Source: Bicyclus anynana
Lineage: Eukaryota > Arthropoda > Insecta > Lepidoptera > Nymphalidae
Reading direction: 5' to 3'
NCBI RefSeq assembly: GCF_947172395.1
Contig: NC_069090.1
Location: 5,962,291-6,026,290, forward strand
DNA: 64,000 bases
Shown here: one piece after another, positions 52,244 to 64,000 of the stretch
Layout: every line of letters starts with the position of its first letter
Numbering within the stretch: the stretch's first letter is position 1
The notes under the pieces: model-generated
What the model saw: only the letters and a program-made list of their open reading frames with translations
Databases searched by the model: none
What the model was told of the DNA's origin: nothing
Translations under genes and position numbers: made by a program

Positions 52244-54147
52244 ATATAGATAATAATTATACTAGCTGACCCAATAAAATTGTCCTTATTGCGTTGTAAA
52301 TACTAAAAATTGCGATTAAAAAATCAAAGATTGGGGTTAGGAGAGAAAAATAGTACGACTTTTCTTATACCAAATTATAAAAAAAATTTTAGATTTGTAT
52401 CACATATAAATATTTTTTTTATAATCTAGAGAAAAATATTCATATTATGAACTATCGTATTTCAAATTCTACACCCTGTATACGCAATAAGCGTAAAAAG
52501 GAGTAAGTAATTTGGGTATTCAGATGGTAATTACTACGAAAAATTCTTTACAAAAGACAAATGTAAAAATACCACTGCAAAATTGTACTTAAACAAAACT
52601 GTTGAAAAAGGTCATCAAAGAAAAGAGTTCATGTAACTGGTAATTACCATCTAACCCGTAATGGACGTCGAACTAGGGAAGCTCGCACAAATGAACGCTA
52701 GAATGTTGCCAGGGCGTTCTAAAATTTCCCTAAAAGTTAATTAATAACTCATCTACGTTTAGCCTTTGAGAGGCGTCGATTTTTTTACTTCCCGAATGGT
52801 ATCGCTTCAGACATCGTCAACCTTTTTTTGCGCCCCGTACAAAGAGTATCGTCCGAGAGCGTACATAAAAACCCTTTAACTTATGATGAATTAGCGATCT
52901 CCTACGCTTTATGTCTCCCGCGTTATCTGACCCCCTTCCACCCTCTCGGTCACCCTTTCACACCCTCTCCCGGAGGCGAATTAACGTGCGTCAATATGAA
53001 GAATTAATATAAGCGGAAAAATCGTACCTAATAAGTTCTAGAGATTTCTTTACTCAAAAATAATTATTATTCATTGATAATATTATAATACTCTTAGATA
53101 GATAGATAATTATGCAAATTGAAATAGGTACCTTCATGGAGGATAACGGATATTTTTAGATTTAATTCAAAGCTTATTATAAATTAAGAATTAATTATTT
53201 ATATTACTTTAACAGCAAGGTAACAATAAAAAGTAGACATTGAAGTTGTTCACGCCTGAGTTATTATAAACGATGATTAATTATAATGTAAATAATATAA
53301 TATTAAACTCTGGCTAAAATTTAGTTTGACAGATAAGGAATACTTATATAATAAAAAATATAACGTTTTCTATTTGATCACCTTATAATTATGAGAAACT
53401 ATAAATTGCAAGATAACTTGTGTGAAAACGTGCTTCTTTTATTATTTCCACCGTCTTCAAATAGATAAAAAGTGTAATGATTTTTTTTACTCTAACTGAA
53501 GGCCATGCTAAATGAGAAGGCAGAGTCAAATAGAAACTAAGCCGTCTAGAATATGAAGCGTGTCAGCAAAGAAAATGATATTCTGGGTCCCATGCCATGT
53601 TTATCCAAAATAGTAAATAGTTAAATAAAGGTTTCACGAATTTACGGGTCATACAAATTAAACCTAAATTTCACCGCCTTCACGGCGTGGTCGGGTAAAA
53701 ACTTAAATTAGTAGTAATGACTTGTCCAAATTATGCTTCAATAAATTTTCCGAGCGATCAAAAACAAACTAGACGAGTCACCGAACACCCCACATCACGG
53801 TTTTAAAAGGCATCCTTGTCGTTACGTAATCCTTTTCCCTAAAATCTGCCCCCCTGATAGGAGATGTTTTGATATCCCTCGCCATTTATACGTGGCTTCT
53901 ATAGAAAAACATTGACGTAAAAAGTGGGTTGGAATTGGGGGGTTAACGGGTGGCGGGGGGCTGTGTAAAATTTGGAAAAGGTTGGCAACCGCTGTCGAAG
54001 TGACCGCTGAGAAGGGTCCGCGTATTATGTGGATAACGTCGTTATGTGTTGATCAATTTTAATGCGTCTGTACTTTGGTACCGTTCGCTAAGAAAGTGGG
54101 CCAGTGGGGACATTGATTTGTATAGGATAAAAGTGACTATTTATAAG
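52244..54147. other. Non-coding stretch with two GC-richer islands
   Basis: The islands are 52770-53000 (pyrimidine-rich 'gacccccttccaccctctcg' near 52930) and 53760-54060 (with a G-rich run at 53937-53960). They are unique in the window and may be conserved elements. An octamer ATGCAAAT lies at about 53112. No exon was found. Confidence 0.35.
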
Positions 54148-54296
54148 TATTATTATTCATTAACAACCCATATTAGGTTTACTGTTTAGCACAAGTCTCA
54201 TCTTAATGAGAGGGATTAGACTAATAGTCCACCACGCTGGCCGAAAGCCGATTGGCAGACTTTAAGATAATTCTCAGGTATGCAGGTTTCCTCTTA
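54148..54296 (-). mobile_element. Second SINE family, 3' body fragment
   Basis: Matches the minus-strand body of 15388-15695 ('aatagtccaccacgctggcc' and 'ggtatgcaggtttcctc'), diverged, with the head missing. Confidence 0.7.
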
Positions 54297-54858
54297 TACA
54301 AAAAAAAATGCTTTATTCGAAATCTATGGAAATGCAATCCATTGCCTATAACAGAAAAATATTTTGCTGGACAGAAAAATACCATCTTGAAACACGCTCT
54401 GCATTCAGCAACTTGAGGAATGAATGTTAAGCTTTAAGTGCTAAGTTAGCTAGCTGCTAGCTTTACTAAACAATGCTGTGTTCTGATTATCACAAATTAT
54501 TACAAAGAGCTATTACGTACGAATAAAGTAAATAATCAATTCAGTCTTTATTACCTCGTTTTTGATATCCAACGTGTAAAAGATTACAGATCAGGGTAAG
54601 CAAAGATCAAGGCAGAAAACTAAGTAAATACTCTGGCTAAAAAACTAATTAATAATTAAAGTTCGCTTTAATTAGGTGTCACGTCTTTTATAATAACAAA
54701 ATAACAACTTTTATAAAACAACAACATTGTTCATTTCTTCGCTTGCTCGCACTCCAAACATAATGATGATGGTAGAATATATACCTAATTATTCAGTTAG
54801 AATACAAGAAAAACACACGTCTTTACTCAATGCTAATTTGTGTCTCCCTTAATTACAG
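54297..54858. other. Non-coding AT-rich stretch
   Basis: No gene or recognised repeat was seen before the acceptor-like sequence at its right end. Confidence 0.45.
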
Positions 54859-55047
54859 GATGCTTGGGGACGCGCACCGCGCTACGAAAGTTGGATGCGC
54901 CAATCGGAACCGTACCGTAGTTCGAGGTTTGGAGTTCACAGATGTGTCAGAGATATTTCAATTTTTGATAATAAAAATGAATTATTTATTTGGATACAGT
55001 TACATACAAACCATTATACAATGTCTATCACTGACCATGATAAATAA
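54859..55047 (+). CDS. Weak candidate terminal exon, unknown product
   Basis: Behind an acceptor-like 'tgtctcccttaattacag' a frame of 62 codons runs to a TAA at 55045-55047. It starts DAWGRAPRYESWMRQSEPYR. The first 75 bp are clearly GC-richer than the surroundings. The second half is AT-rich and less protein-like, and an alternative donor-like GTTTGG follows codon 23. An AATAAA overlaps the stop. I do not recognise the protein, and a chance open frame in a GC-rich patch is the main alternative. Confidence 0.2.
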   Translation, partial: DAWGRAPRYESWMRQSEPYRSSRFGVHRCVRDISIFDNKNELFIWIQLHTNHYTMSITDHDK

Positions 55048-56028
55048 ACTGGATGACATTCATAAAATTTAATTTAAGGAGAAATCTTGTGCAAGCTTAG
55101 GTGTATAACACATGGTGCATTAAAAACTGTAAAACAATATTTTTAGTTTTACCGATAGGTGAAATAACTAATTTTATATCAGTGTAACTTCTACTTTTTA
55201 CATAAATTTTCATAACAATAGGCACCGAAGTTAGAAATCTCATCTATTAGTAATTGATTTTTGTTCTTTGATTAATTTATTTTATAGATTAATCGTAGAT
55301 TGGGGATCATGCTCGTAATTCGAAAAAAACAATATTTTTTTTATAATCTTTATGAAAAACGCTTAGCAAATGATCTTATAAAAATCAAAGGATATAATTT
55401 ACTCTTAATTAGAAAGAAACGAGAAAGAGAAAATCTTTTGTATTATTTCGATAACACGATTCCGCTTTAAATTATGTAGCACATTATTATGCCAATGAAA
55501 ATATACAAAAGCTACTATATTATTCAATTTTATAAACAATAAAGTTTACAAAAAGGTTTTTGCCACATCCACCTTTTCATTTGTTCTTGGTTTTCAGATG
55601 TGATCTCTATTATAGATTCCCATTTCATTTGCCACCGAATTAGGTTTTTTGAATTAAAAGATATAATGGAGAATAAAGGTCGGCAAAGAAATATCAAATT
55701 GTAATTAAAAGGAGTACCCATCTATATGCACGTAGTCAATTTTGAATAAGTATGATATTATGTGTGTATGTAACATAATGAATTAATATTAAAACCTTAC
55801 CTCCATGTAATAATTCCGGATTTTCATAATTTTGATAGAACTTCAATTGTAAATGTTATATCAATCACTTATTGCCCATTTAGTTGAATTACAACCAACA
55901 CTATAACTGAATAGTACTTAAAATTTTAAAGTTTGTAGTTATTTTATTTTATTTATTGTAGTGCGAGTTTCCGAAACAAAACAAAATTAAAATGAAGAAT
56001 ATATTTTTGTGACTAAAAAATAAAAAAT
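55048..56028. other. Non-coding AT-rich stretch
   Basis: No gene or recognised repeat was seen. Confidence 0.5.
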
Positions 56029-56410
56029 ATGGTACGCGTATCCGATCTAAAAAAGTTAAAAACAAAAGAGCACGCTGTCACATCTGTCAAGTTCTACGTT
56101 CGAAATTCGAAAATACCGCCTCGTCGCGTGAAACGCGCGCGAGCAACTGACGTACAGATAAACGCATCGCGTCTTATCTCAGTAATTAACATAACCGCGC
56201 TCCCAAGCTTCCATGCCTCCTTCAAAACATATTTGCATAGCCAAAGAAATCGTATGCTAATCGACGCATCTATCCGACCCCATTCTCGACATTTAATATC
56301 GGAATCAATCGCTAAAACAGGTTTAAATATATGATGCGTCTTTGTAGTTGCCTCAGATAGGATTAGGGTTAAGTCACCCTCGAGGCCAGATGTCAATGTA
56401 TTGATGTTTA
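56029..56410. promoter_or_regulatory. GC-richer island with paired POU-type sites
   Basis: Unique, CG-rich DNA with long but domain-less open frames on both strands (56029-56334 plus, 56094-56486 minus), which reflect composition. It holds ATTTGCAT at 56231-56238 and ATGCTAAT at 56254-56261, both octamer-type POU sites, 16 bp apart. A conserved enhancer is the favoured reading, by inference. Confidence 0.35.
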
Positions 56411-56667
56411 GTGTCGCGAAGAATACGAATATCGGAAATGGGTTTTTTATAATGCTCGCACAGAATAAATCTTGTGCACCTTTCACTTATCTAGTGTAAG
56501 AATGAATAATGGGAACTTCTTATTGATATTTTCTATTTGGCACACAGACGCAAAAATGCCTTGTTGATGTTAAAGCATACGTTTGAGCAAAGTATCTTGT
56601 TTTACCTCTAATATATTAAAAAAAAAATGAGTGCAGAAATTAATTAAATATAAGTATAATTAATTGA

Positions 56668-56672
<5 letters not shown>

Positions 56673-56708
<36 letters not shown>
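56673..56708. repeat. (AT)n microsatellite
   Basis: Uninterrupted alternating AT run of about 18 units. Confidence 0.92.
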
Positions 56709-56710
<2 letters not shown>

Positions 56711-56994
56711 ATAATAAATATAGTATTATTATTTATTTTAAAAATGATAGTGCTGAAAATTTATAAATTTAAATATCTATTAACTATAATTATCTATAAA
56801 CAGTTAATTTTGTTTTTGTAAAGTGTCCAGGAAAATTGATAATTATAATAATTATGTATTCTAATCAAAAATACATTTTTTCAATAGGTATGGGATTTTA
56901 TAAAGATTATAATATTATAACAGAACTATATACCAGATTATTAAGTAATTATTACAGTCAAATAACTGTAATAGGTGTGACCCCAACGGACGAA

Positions 56995-57335
56995 CTTTAA
57001 CCGAACAGTTCAAAGATCTCAACCCTTTCGTGAGAAAAACGAGGAAACGGTAATTATTATTCGCATATTAAATAGCCGAAGTGAACCGGATCCGAAAATA
57101 ATATCGAATAATTATTGAGAAAATATATTTTATCTGCGCATTAGCATATGCAAGACGAATAAATCATAGAACAATCGGGCGAGGGGAAGTTGGTGCGCGT
57201 TCGGATACTCGGACTGGTTTTCTTTATTATTATTTTTTTTAATTTATTGACCTACATGTAAGGCAAGGGTCGATCGAGATCAGTTTTAATTATTTGCATA
57301 TTAAGAATTTTAAAAGAAGCGGCCTGTGAGAAAGT
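56995..57335. promoter_or_regulatory. Candidate enhancer with two Su(H) and two POU-type sites
   Basis: Contains CGTGAGAA at 57029-57036 and TGTGAGAA at 57325-57332, both matching the Su(H) consensus YGTGRGAA. Between them are ATTAGCATATGCAA at 57140-57153 and ATTTGCAT at 57292-57299. Su(H) is the DNA-binding effector of Notch. In Drosophila cut is a Notch target at the wing margin, which makes the site pairing suggestive in this locus. Confidence 0.35.
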
Positions 57336-58236
57336 TTCGAATCGATTTTGGGTTTTGGGTTGTACCTACATTTATTTATTTGTATTAAATCAACCTTAGA
57401 ATAAACCTGATTTCTTCTCGCGAACTTATTGCTATACAATATTATAGCTTCTAATAGAATGTTTGAACGTACAAAAATGTCTGTTACAGTTTTTTTGGTA
57501 AAAAGGAAGAAAGTTTCGCTACAAACATAATAAGAAAATCTTAATAATCAATTAGATACAGCTTAAAATTCCACTTGAATTAATTAAAAGAAGGTACCTA
57601 CTATAATACGAAAATGTTGCCTTTCATTGACGTCAAGACCTTAAATAGATACCTACCTCTTATTAGGATTGTAAAATGATAAAAAGAACAAATAAAAAAC
57701 GCCTTATAATTACTCACAATAAAAGAGTCCCACTCCTATATGGAGCGTAACGATTCTTAACTTAAAGTTTGGAAACGAACCGCTTTGATGAATACATATT
57801 TTTTAATTAATTATCATTAATCTTTATTATGATCGCAATCGGATACCCGTACCAAACGATTTTGAAATTAAGTCCCTTGTAATAAGAATCAAAATCGACC
57901 GGAGTATACCAACGTATTTTTTATGAGAAAAATTATTGTTTCAGCCATTCAATGCTCTCGTCGGTTATTGTTCGTTTTAAATACAATTTTGAATTCGGAA
58001 TTAGATCCGATGTAAATTTGAATTAACGCGTTCGAATTATTGTTAGGATACCGTATGTGTAGTTAGCAAACCAGGATAATTACGTATAGTTAAATAATTA
58101 AATAAAAAGTCTGACTAACTTTTAGATCTAAGGTTACACCGGTTGGATTCGTTTACTTTTCTAGTGTAGTAGAGTTTAATTATTATCTCTATCAATAGGT
58201 ATCTTGTCTATCAGTATCTAGTATTTAATCTTCAAA
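57336..58236. other. Non-coding AT-rich stretch
   Basis: No gene or recognised repeat was seen. Words of the type TTCGAA and AAATTTGAA recur. Confidence 0.45.
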
Positions 58237-58345
58237 TCATCATCATCATCATCATCATTATCAGCCGATGGACGTCCACTGCTGGACATAGGCCTCTTGC
58301 ATGGACTTCGAAGTACAACGGTCTCGAGCCGCCATGCCAGCTCGA
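58237..58345 (-). mobile_element. RTE-type LINE, extreme 3' end
   Basis: On the minus strand the frame reads SMQEAYVQQWTSIG and stops, followed by (GAT)n. This is the C-terminus and microsatellite tail common to lepidopteran RTE elements, whose ORF encodes an endonuclease and reverse transcriptase. Only about 110 bp remain, so it is a heavily 5'-truncated insertion. Confidence 0.8.
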
Positions 58346-58444
58346 CGGCCCGTCTAACCTTATATTCCCAACAAATTGTTCATAATATAATACACATTCT
58401 AATCTGTAAGACACATTCTAATTTGTATATAATTGTAATTATAT

Positions 58445-58525
58445 AATATTCAATAGCTCTTCAGTTAAGGGACCAGATTCAGATCCGAGAGATCTGGGTT
58501 CGTTCTACATCCGTTGTCTTACTCA
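58445..58525 (+). mobile_element. SINE-like tRNA head fragment
   Basis: The stretch 'tagctcttcagttaaggga' followed by 'gagatctgggttcgttctac' has A-box and B-box spacing of a tRNA-derived SINE. No body was identified behind it. Confidence 0.35.
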
Positions 58526-59935
58526 CTCCTTTATGTAAGTTCAAGTTTTTCGCTTAAATAAACCTCATGTTTAAAACAACTGTGGTAAATATTAAAAAAA
58601 AGTTATTATTTAATAATATTAAGCTTAATATGGTTAAAAAAAAATTGCCTTTTATTGATGCGAGACCCTCGAAAACAAATGCCGAATTTAAGCTTGGCAC
58701 CGAAAATTCGAAATTTGAAATTTCGACCCCGCGTCATGCGGTATCGAAAGCGTACGTTGAACTGGTCACGGTACACTTAGCAACGTTTAATTGTTAAATT
58801 AATAAAAATAAATAACGGATAACGTTATTTTTTTTACAACGTTATATTCGTTATCGGCTTATGATCTGTGGTAGAGTTTGGTGGATTTTTATTCAATGTT
58901 TTATCTACCGTGTCCATGAATGTAACTTTGTAATGACTTTGGGTGTAATAAGGTGTTTATAACTGGGTTTTTGGATATGAATAATTATTTTAGAAATCTG
59001 TATGTATATATACTTATGCGATATTATGGATAAGATTTCATTTGTACTGACTTACAAGTACATATTATGATACCTACGAGTACTTGATATGGGACAAATT
59101 TATATATTAGGGCTGTTTAATTATAAAACGTTGATTACAAATTTAGTGATAAAGATATTTATCCATCCAGTTACCAGTAGATTTTTAAACAGCATACCTA
59201 GTCAATTACCAAATAACTGACACTGAAAAAAAAGGGTTCATAAATTCGAAAATTCTTTTTTTAAATAAGACAAAGTTTGGGAAGGCCAAACTTTCTTTGA
59301 ACGCCACATTTTTAAATCGCATGATCGACGAAACGTTCAGGAATGAGGAAAACTCCTAAAGTGCCGTGTAACCGATGAGCGCCCTAACGACTCAATCTAC
59401 GCACATTTAAATTGCCCTTTCCGAACGAAACCTCATTACTTCCCGAAATATAACCTCTATGGAGGCAATAAATAACCTAACGGCGCGCATATTTCAAAAC
59501 AAGAAAAAAAAATAACACATAAAATTTCTTTGCCCCACGCATCTAATGTTGGCGCATAGCTCCATTGTTATGCTTCGACTGACAGCGGATGATTTTCATC
59601 GCAAACAACTAAAAACTTCTAATTTACCTATGTTAAAATTAGTGTAAAAATAATATTATGCTTTAATTCTATTAGGAATATCAATAAAGAATATTGATAT
59701 ATTAAATTATATTTAATTATGAACGAAAAAATATTTTTGGTAAAGCTGACAGACTGCATGCGCATTCTTTGTGTATTAAAGTGGATACGGAAAAGCTATG
59801 TTTTTGAAAGGGACATAAAATTGTAATAAAATAAGTAGATATATGATGTGGGCTATTTATTAGTGAAGTAACAAAATTATTGTATAACATTTGCAACTAC
59901 TAAATAACGTAAAAACAATGAAAAACCAAAGTTAC
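58526..59935. other. Non-coding stretch
   Basis: The open frame at 58567-58797 has no recognised domain. No mobile element was seen. Confidence 0.45.
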
Positions 59936-60260
59936 AAGCGATAATGTAGCGACTTTATTATCCAAAACGATTATTCCGCACCGCACTATATAGCGGCGGG
60001 TTTAAAAAAGGAACGCATTTTACCGGGTGACAAAGGAAACGGGGCGGGTGCGTTCCGCGCATAGATTTTTGCATTATTTTAGTATGCAAATGTTCTTGCG
60101 ATAGCGACACTGTAAGAGCAATTTAAATTATTTTTTATGGCGCTCCGGAGTATTGAGAGTTTGCCAAGTAACGCGGAATTACCCACCGCGGAATTGCCTC
60201 GCGATATTGTGTTCGAATTTTGAATCGTCCGATTGATTACGATTCTAAATTCAAATTGTG
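59936..60260. promoter_or_regulatory. GC-richer island with an octamer site
   Basis: A CG-rich unique stretch containing 'gggacaaa'-free GGGGCGGG and GCGGCGGG words and an octamer ATGCAAAT at 60084-60091, next to TTGCATTATTTTAG. Candidate conserved regulatory element; motif evidence only. Confidence 0.3.
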
Positions 60261-61984
60261 TTGCGTTGTGGGTTTATAATATTTATGGGTGCGTTGTTTT
60301 TTATATTTTGTTGTAAACATAGGTTAGAACCTCCATACTCACAAGAAAATATATAGACCCGCACCTTTTATAAACAAATAATTAAGTTGGTATATAGAAA
60401 TATTGCTTCCAATGATAATTGTTATTGCTAATATTTATTACGAAACAAAATTTTAAATATGAAACAATATCAAAAGGCTATTAATTGACTAAATTAATAT
60501 CTTTATTTTATAACGTGCACCTGCCAAATCCAATCTCTATTATTATTTACCCTATAATGTAATCTGTGCATAATTTTTAAAAAGTACGGTGCAAGGAAAA
60601 ATCTGATTAGCCTCGATGATATATCGCCGAGAATTCCACGCCTTAGTAGCTCTAATTTGAATATTAGACGCGTTATTGAAAAGAAAACTTTTTGAACGGC
60701 CTTCCCCAAGCTTTTAATGGTTATTGCCTCTTCCCTTGCTATCTCGTTTCCGAACGAAAAAAGAACTACGGTTCAGGTGTTCCACAATATCCTGTTTCGA
60801 TAAATTCTATTTTTAGATTATGAGATTTCTCATTCAAATTTCAAATCTATTTCCATCTAAGTACATTTTTTTATCTCACTTTTCGTTCAAATTTCGAACG
60901 TAGGCATTTATGAAATCCAATTGTTTTAATTTCATTCCCGCTTATCTATTTTGTTGCCCGTTCTTAATTCGGGCACGCAGTTCGAATATCGAACGGAAAC
61001 GGATACGGTACTGATTCTAATTTCAAACGAAATATCGCAATGTTGCTATTGATAAAATTTTGTGACGGTCTACAATGTCGCTATTATATTGAACGGAAAT
61101 TTACGATAATGACTAATAATAGGTCGTTTGATGTTACTGCGTTTGTAATAGTGACACATTGAAAGTGAAAGACTATAGATACCTATAGGTAATATTATAG
61201 TTTGATATGCGAATAAGTTTTTGTACACTTTTTGTATAACTGATAAAATAAAGAGTTATATAATATAACAGAAGGTACAAAAACTACTTCAACAGAAAGA
61301 TAATTTATACTGAGTAAATATAACAATTAGCCATAGAAAATAACACCCATATGATCGTTTCATCTCGAACATCAAAATTACTTGCGATTTAAAAATAAAT
61401 TAACGGGCGAAGCTGAAAGCGGAATCTGCTGAGCTGAAATAGAAACTATAAAAAAAATTTAATACACATACACATGATGACGTAGGTATCATAGATTAGT
61501 TGATTGCAAATAATAATTTATGTAGGTGTTTGCTCTGTATGAGTTTAGTTTTAGATTAATTACGAAATAAAAGAAATGTGATAGTTTTAAAGTCAAAATG
61601 AACAATAAAATAATGTTTTCTAAATACTGTATTCTGGCAAAGTAAGGTCCCAAATAATTCCTTAACCTACTGTAAAAAAAAAAATATGTACAAACTATTT
61701 ATTTAATCGAACGCTGAAAGTGACAACATTTTTAGGGTGAAAAAGTCTAGAACAGAAACTTTACGCCGGAAAAATAAAAGAACCAAGCCGTAGATAATAA
61801 TTTTTACTTCGCGAGCAACCTGTCACCTGGCGCCATATTGTGATCTATTTTGGCGGGAACTCATAAACAATGATTACCGGCAATGTCACTATGTCGTTTT
61901 ATACCCGTAATTGTGACGTTCTTTTAATATTACTCGTTTTATTTCTGAGTTTTCGAATACATCACTATCACAATCATTAACTAA
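60261..61984. other. Non-coding stretch
   Basis: No exon was recognised. Near 61835-61865 there is a GGCGCCATATTG word followed by TTTTGGCGGGAAC, a consensus E2F site. The stretch 60720-61030 is rich in TTCGAA/AAATTT words. Confidence 0.4.
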
Positions 61985-62164
61985 TCCTACTAATTTTATA
62001 AACGCAAAAGTTTGTATGTTTAGATGTTTGTTACTGTTTAACAACTACTGAACCGATTTCCGAAATTTAAATTAGAGATAGATTGTAGTCTGGATAAACA
62101 CATAGGCTACCTACTTTTTATCCCAGAAAATTCCACGCAAACTAAGACGCATTCGTCCGCTAGT
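61985..62164 (+). mobile_element. Helitron-like element
   Basis: Starts 'tcctactaattttataaac' and ends 'gcattcgtccgctagt'. It contains 'ctactgaaccgatttccgaa' and 'cataggctacctacttttta', shared with many lepidopteran copies. Both ends are present, with some decay. Confidence 0.7.
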
Positions 62165-64000
62165 ACACAATAATGCAGCTCAGTAACTAATATTTTTTTA
62201 TTGATATAGGTACCTAATTACCATTACTGAATTAAAAAAAAAGTAAACACAAGTATAATTCATCAAAAAATAGTTATATAATAAAAGTTCTTAATTCGTA
62301 TGTTACAATAATATGATATTTCCATTGTAACAACACGCTTGATTTACATCTGATTCTAAGCTCATAAAAAACGCGTATGCCATTGTAATTTTTGTTATTT
62401 TCCTAGCTCCTTTCAATAGTTCACTGGTACTTCCGTGTTACGCACTATCTTATATCGGAGGTAGGGTAGGTAGAAAAAACACGTGATATATTTGAACAAT
62501 GTCGCCCACGCTTGACAGATGCGCGTATGGTAATGCGCTTGATCCTTCCGTCAGACCTCCCCGGTCCTTGCTCGATCGATTATGACGATCTTTGAATACG
62601 ATGGAGAGGTATCGATGCAAAATAAATCAAAACAGCAGGAAAACAAAACAAAAGAAGATTTATAATCTTATTAATAATGCAAGCTCAATGCTCGTAGGTA
62701 TATTGGACTCCGTTGAATGACCGAGTGACCTCCGCAAACGAACATCTGGCAACGGCCCAAAGCATATAGATCATTTTCACTCCATTTCTTTCACTGTACC
62801 ACTGCGAGAGAGCGAATCGAATTCGAAATTTGAAAATCTAAATCATAATCTCTTAATCAACTCAATTTGTTTTGTCAATTTGCAATTAACGAAAAGATTA
62901 TTTTTATTTCAGTCATGAAACAAGCATGCATTTGACTGTTGAAATATAAATTATTTTTACTCTGTATTATTAAATGTTCTGTAGATATCTTACAAGGATT
63001 AATTGCATACGATTTGTAACTCCATATCTTTCGCTGTGCAAGAATCAATTGCGTTCGATTCGAAAATCAAAAATTCAAATCGAGACAGAACGACATGTTT
63101 CTAATGAGCCAATAACTCGTAGAGACAATAGCGGCGTGGGCGTTCTGAATTCGAAATTATCACAAAAGAATATTAATGTAACACTTATTCAAATACAGCG
63201 CGACGCGTATTCCGATTATGACAAGCGAGAACCGTTTTTGAATATCATCGATAGCTTTAGTTTTATCTCTAGTTTTTTTACGTCTCATTAGTTTGGTTTT
63301 CTAGCATTAGTTGTACTATTTATATATTCAGATTAGAAATATAATACCACTTTTAAAAAATGTTTTATTTTTGAATAAATGCCCTCATTGTTTCTAAATT
63401 AAATTACTAATAATAATTATAAGTGCATAGCAAACTGTCTGTAACAAAAAGTTGTAGAGATATAGTTACTTTTTACGTTGTAAAGAATTTATTCACAAAA
63501 TTGAACCGTTGCACTACTGAACCCTAATTATCTCGTCGTCTAATTTGAATGGTGACGGCGACAAACTTTTTTTTATACCAATTTGAATTATCGAAGGCAT
63601 TGTGACGGATTCAGTTTTTTTTCCCTTTATGTCAGTGCACACCTTTAATCGCGTCGTATTCAAATTTGGAACGCGTTTTTTTAAGAATTATAAATATTGT
63701 TTATGATTCGTGTCCCCCGTGTTTTTGCCGTTTCCTGCTGTCAACGATTGTGAATGTGGTGCCGATAATGTAGGACAAATGCGCGCGAGTCTTTACAATG
63801 CGCACTTTTGTTTTTTTTTTTAGCAGGGCATGAGCTGTCAAAGTCTACGACGCAATCTGCCAGTTATTGTTGCTAGTGATGATTTTTATAAGGTTATAGA
63901 ATTGTAATTTAATTGTAAAGAAAATTAAATATACGATTTACACACTGATTTCATATTTTTCAAGATAATAATTTTAAAGATTTATTATTTGTTTTGTTTA
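62165..64000. other. Non-coding stretch
   Basis: The open frame at 62974-63291 (105 codons) has no recognised domain and lies in DNA rich in TTCGAA-type words. No splice-supported exon or repeat was found up to the end of the window. Confidence 0.4.

Overview
Organism and locus. This is AT-rich eukaryotic DNA with no bacterial gene organisation. Its repeats are lepidopteran: tRNA-derived SINEs of the kind found in nymphalid butterflies (Metulj-like), short Helitron-like elements that start TCTATACTAATATTATAAA and end in CTAGT, an RTE-type LINE end followed by (ATC)n, and a BEL/Pao retrotransposon fragment. The organism is very probably a moth or butterfly, with a lean towards Nymphalidae. Most of the short ORFs are chance ORFs in AT-rich intron or intergenic DNA.

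The one host coding exon I can name is on the minus strand at 33477-33806. It is 330 bp, phase 0/0, with an intact acceptor and donor. Its two ends match the CASP/CUX-type coiled coil of the homeobox gene cut (CUX family), separated by a long disordered linker. The window is therefore probably the inside of the cut locus, transcribed right to left, with very large introns on both sides. Two weaker candidate exons lie on the opposite strand, at 36109-36250 and 54859-55047.

Layout. 1-11 kb: introns or intergenic DNA with SINE and Helitron-like debris. 11.4-13.16 kb: 5' part of a BEL/Pao element (leader, gag with DUF1759 and zinc knuckles, start of protease), with no LTR and no pol. 14-22.7 kb: several SINEs, a perfect 25-bp-arm hairpin, a 248-bp tandem duplication, and a 20-bp palindrome made of two Grainyhead-type sites at 21571-21590. 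23.3-26.4 kb: a 747-bp block in two copies, the second split by 1533 bp. 29.2 and 48.4 kb: two nearly identical 0.39-kb MITEs. 30.4-31.9 kb: a second segmental duplication. 37.9 kb: a small retroposed LINE end with a 14-bp target-site duplication. 43.2-44.0 kb: three 256-bp tandem repeats. 49-64 kb: mostly unique DNA with several GC-richer islands holding POU, Su(H), E2F and YY1/Pho-like motifs; these are the best candidates for conserved regulatory elements of cut.

How it fits together. The picture is a developmental-regulator gene whose introns hold both regulatory DNA and a load of non-autonomous mobile elements. No complete autonomous transposon, no confident RNA gene and no CRISPR array was seen. 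All regulatory calls rest on motif reading only and would need cross-species conservation or chromatin data.
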